Assembly: GCA_013812695.1 (NCBI GenBank)
Contig: JACCSZ010000175.1
Span: forward strand, 1-14,495
DNA from: Gemmatimonadales bacterium
GTDB taxonomy: Bacteria > Gemmatimonadota > Gemmatimonadetes > Gemmatimonadales > GWC2-71-9
DNA: 14,495 bases
Direction of reading: 5' to 3'
Shown here: positions 12,602 through 14,495 of the stretch, piece after piece
Numbering within the stretch: the first letter of the stretch is position 1
Layout: each line of letters begins with the position of its first letter
Position numbers and translations under genes: made by a program
The notes under the pieces: model-generated
Databases searched by the model: none
What the model was told of the DNA's origin: nothing
Seen by the model: the letters and a program-made list of their open reading frames with translations, nothing else

Positions 12602-14439
12602 TCGTCGGCACGGCGGGTCACATCGACCACGGAAAGTCGGCCCTGGTGGCCGCGCTCACGGGCAGGGCGATGGACCGCCTGGCCGAGGAACGCCGGCGCG
12701 GCATTACGATCGATCTGAACTTCGTGCCCCTCGAGCTGGATGGCGGCCGCTTGGCGGGCGTGGTGGATGTGCCGGGTCATGAAGACTTCATTCGAACGAT
12801 GGTGGCGGGTGCGTCCGGCATCGATCTGGCCCTGTTCGTCGTGGCGGCGGACGAAGGCATCATGCCGCAGACGGTCGAGCACCTCGCGGTGCTGGAGCAC
12901 CTCGGCGTCCGCGCGGGCATACCGGTCGTCACCAAGGCCGACCTGGTCGAGGCCGACTGGCTCGAGCTGGTGCTCGCCGAGCTGTCCGATCGGCTGGCGC
13001 TGTCACCGGTGGCGTTCGGGCCGCCCATTGCTGTCTCCGTGCGAAGCGGGCTGGGCCTCGAGGCCCTGCGCGCGCGACTGGCGGCGCACGCAAAGACGCT
13101 CGCGCCGAGGGTTGGCGCCGATCTGTTCCGGTTGCCCGTGGACCGCGCCTTCTCTGTGGCTGGGGTCGGCACGGTGGTCACCGGGACGGCGTGGTCCGGC
13201 CGTTTGGCGATCGGTGACGCGGCGCAGGTGTTCCCGTCCGCCGCGCACGGAAGAGTGCGCTCCATCCAAAGCCACGGGCGGGCGCTCCGGGAGAGTGAGC
13301 CTGGAGCCCGCACGGCGTTCGGGCTCGCCGGCATCTCGCTTGGGGACGCGCCCAGAGGAAGCTGGCTCGTCGCGGCGGATTCACCCTGGCGGGTCACCCG
13401 CGTGATCGACGCCGAGGTCGGCGTGGAGGCCGATGCGGACCACCCGCTCGTGCCGCGCAGCCGGGTGCGCGTGCATCTCGGCACGGCCGAGGTGATGGCG
13501 CGGGTACAGGTGCGGGGTGCGGTCGGGCCGGGCGAACGGCAGACCGTCCGACTATCGCTCGAGCAGCCGGTCGTCGCGCGCGCCAACGATCGCTTCGTGC
13601 TGCGCAGCTACAGCCCGGTCGCGACGATCGGTGGGGGCCGCGTGCTCGATCCCCATCCGCCTCGCCGCCGGCCGCTCTGGCCGGTCGGGCTCAACGCCGA
13701 GCGTCCGGCCGAGCGCCTGTCGGCACTGCTCGACCGCCGGCCGGAGGGCCTCGCCGCCGCCGACCTCCCGATCCTGCTCGGCCTGCCGCCGTCAGCGGCG
13801 GCGGCCGTGGCCCAGGCGGATGCGGGGCTCCGGCGGGTCGGCGAACGCTGGGTACGGGACACCTCGATCCGCGCACTCGGCTCAGCCGCCCTCGCGGCGC
13901 TCAAGGCCTTTCACCGAGCCCATCCCGCAGCGCGGGGCATGCCCCTCGAGACGCTCCGGCACCGGCTCCACGCCGGCGATCCTTCGGTCGAATGCGCGAT
14001 CTCCGATCTGGCCGCGGCCGGCAGATTGCGGCTCGACGCCGGCGTCGCCGTCGTCTCGGGCTTCGTGCCCAGGGTCGAGGGCGGCGAAATCGAGATGGAT
14101 CGCGTCGTGCGGATCGTGGAAGACGCCGCCCTCAGCCCGCCGAGCCTCTCGGAACTCGAGCGGCTGACGGGGCGGCGGGACATCGGCGCCATGCTGCATC
14201 TGGCCGCCCGGTCCGGCCGAATCGTGGCGGTGGAACGCGAGCGCTATTATGCCCCCGCGGCGCTCGAGCGTTTTGCGGCCGCGCTGGCGGAACTCGGTCG
14301 CGACCGGCTCATCGCCCCCGGCACCGTTCGGGATCGGCTGGGTATCAGCCGGAAATATCTGATCCCGCTGCTCGAATGGGCCGACGCGACGGGTATCACC
14401 GAACGCGTGGGCGGAGGCCGGCGGCTCCGGAACGCTTGA
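12598..14439 (+). CDS. selB: Selenocysteine-specific elongation factor SelB
   Basis: GTPase that carries selenocysteyl-tRNA to the ribosome at UGA codons marked by a SECIS hairpin. The 613 residues equal the E. coli length (614). The G-domain motifs are G1 GHIDHGKS (7-14), G2 RGITIDL (34-40), G3 DVPGHED (57-63), G4 TKAD (112-115) and G5 SVRSG (147-151). The G1 and DVPGHE wording is that of SelB rather than EF-Tu. Beta-barrel domains II and III follow (GVGTVVTGTAWSG, SIQSHGR, RFVLRSYSPVATIGGGRVLDP). The C-terminal ~240 residues are winged-helix repeats, ending in DRLGISRKYLIPLLEWADATGITERVGGGRRL, which normally contacts SECIS RNA. The cell therefore very likely makes selenoproteins, but no selA, selD, selC or in-frame UGA gene is visible in the window. 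Confidence 0.96.
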   Translation: MIVGTAGHIDHGKSALVAALTGRAMDRLAEERRRGITIDLNFVPLELDGGRLAGVVDVPGHEDFIRTMVAGASGIDLALFVVAADEGIMPQTVEHLAVLEHLGVRAGIPVVTKADLVEADWLELVLAELSDRLALSPVAFGPPIAVSVRSGLGLEALRARLAAHAKTLAPRVGADLFRLPVDRAFSVAGVGTVVTGTAWSGRLAIGDAAQVFPSAAHGRVRSIQSHGRALRESEPGARTAFGLAGISLGDAPRGSWLVAADSPWRVTRVIDAEVGVEADADHPLVPRSRVRVHLGTAEVMARVQVRGAVGPGERQTVRLSLEQPVVARANDRFVLRSYSPVATIGGGRVLDPHPPRRRPLWPVGLNAERPAERLSALLDRRPEGLAAADLPILLGLPPSAAAAVAQADAGLRRVGERWVRDTSIRALGSAALAALKAFHRAHPAARGMPLETLRHRLHAGDPSVECAISDLAAAGRLRLDAGVAVVSGFVPRVEGGEIEMDRVVRIVEDAALSPPSLSELERLTGRRDIGAMLHLAARSGRIVAVERERYYAPAALERFAAALAELGRDRLIAPGTVRDRLGISRKYLIPLLEWADATGITERVGGGRRLRNA

Positions 14440-14464
14440 CATCGCGGGTTTTCCGGGCGCAATT
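14436..14464 (+). promoter_or_regulatory. Weak promoter-like element at the window end
   Basis: A perfect TTGACA (14436-14441) overlaps the selB stop codon. Seventeen bases later stands only GCAATT, a poor -10. The remaining sequence to 14495 is AT-richer than the rest of the window but holds no readable gene or tRNA. The assignment is tentative. Confidence 0.2.
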
Positions 14465-14495
14465 TCCAAGCAGGTTTCGCATAGTTATTCACGAC

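Noticed and set aside
14440..14495. tRNA-Sec (selC) directly after selB
   Set aside because: No acceptor-stem pairing, anticodon arm or CCA-type end can be found in the remaining 56 bases.

Overview
High-GC bacterial DNA with every gene on the + strand and very tight packing (1- to 4-base overlaps at most junctions). The TonB-dependent receptor, lipoproteins and periplasmic binding protein indicate a diderm. The mix of an archaeal/thermophile-type S-adenosylhomocysteinase, a DUF151 nuclease-like protein, a receptor with a carboxypeptidase-like N-terminal domain, SelB and a palindromic 'CACAGAG' repeat fits an environmental Gemmatimonadota-like bacterium. That assignment is an inference; there is no rRNA or marker gene here to prove it.

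Layout: (1) 2-127, the C-terminal end of an upstream gene. (2) 174-2788, metK then ahcY, a SAM-synthesis and SAH-recycling pair. (3) 2799-2938, an imperfect palindromic repeat. (4) 2960-4595, a DUF151/bifunctional nuclease-family gene and a secreted, membrane-anchored protein of unknown function. (5) 4564-10641, a vitamin B12 uptake operon: promoter, cobalamin riboswitch, btuF-like lipoprotein, btuC, btuD, a btuB-like TonB receptor, and a beta-propeller lipoprotein. (6) 10726-11790, a MEDS-MerR-cysteine-motif regulator with its own likely promoter. (7) 11843-14439, recO overlapping selB.

How it works together: the riboswitch senses cobalamin and should shut down the B12 operon when the vitamin is plentiful. 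The receptor would bring corrinoid across the outer membrane, BtuF would hand it to the BtuC permease, and BtuD would power import. The last gene, a lipoprotein beta-propeller directly behind the receptor, resembles in architecture and placement the BtuG surface B12-capturing lipoproteins of Bacteroides. It is the most interesting candidate in the window. Cobalamin also connects loosely with the methyl cycle at the left end (MetK, AhcY), although no methionine synthase is present.

Three spots carry a similar promoter-like pair (TTGC + two G/C bases, 17-base spacer, TACKTT) ahead of metK, the riboswitch and the MEDS-MerR gene. Two other genes (DUF151 and recO) have a TAnnnT box only 5-6 bases before their ATG, suggesting leaderless transcripts. 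No tRNA, rRNA, CRISPR array, insertion sequence or prophage was seen. No gene-free stretch exceeds 300 bases; the longest is the 212-base riboswitch leader.
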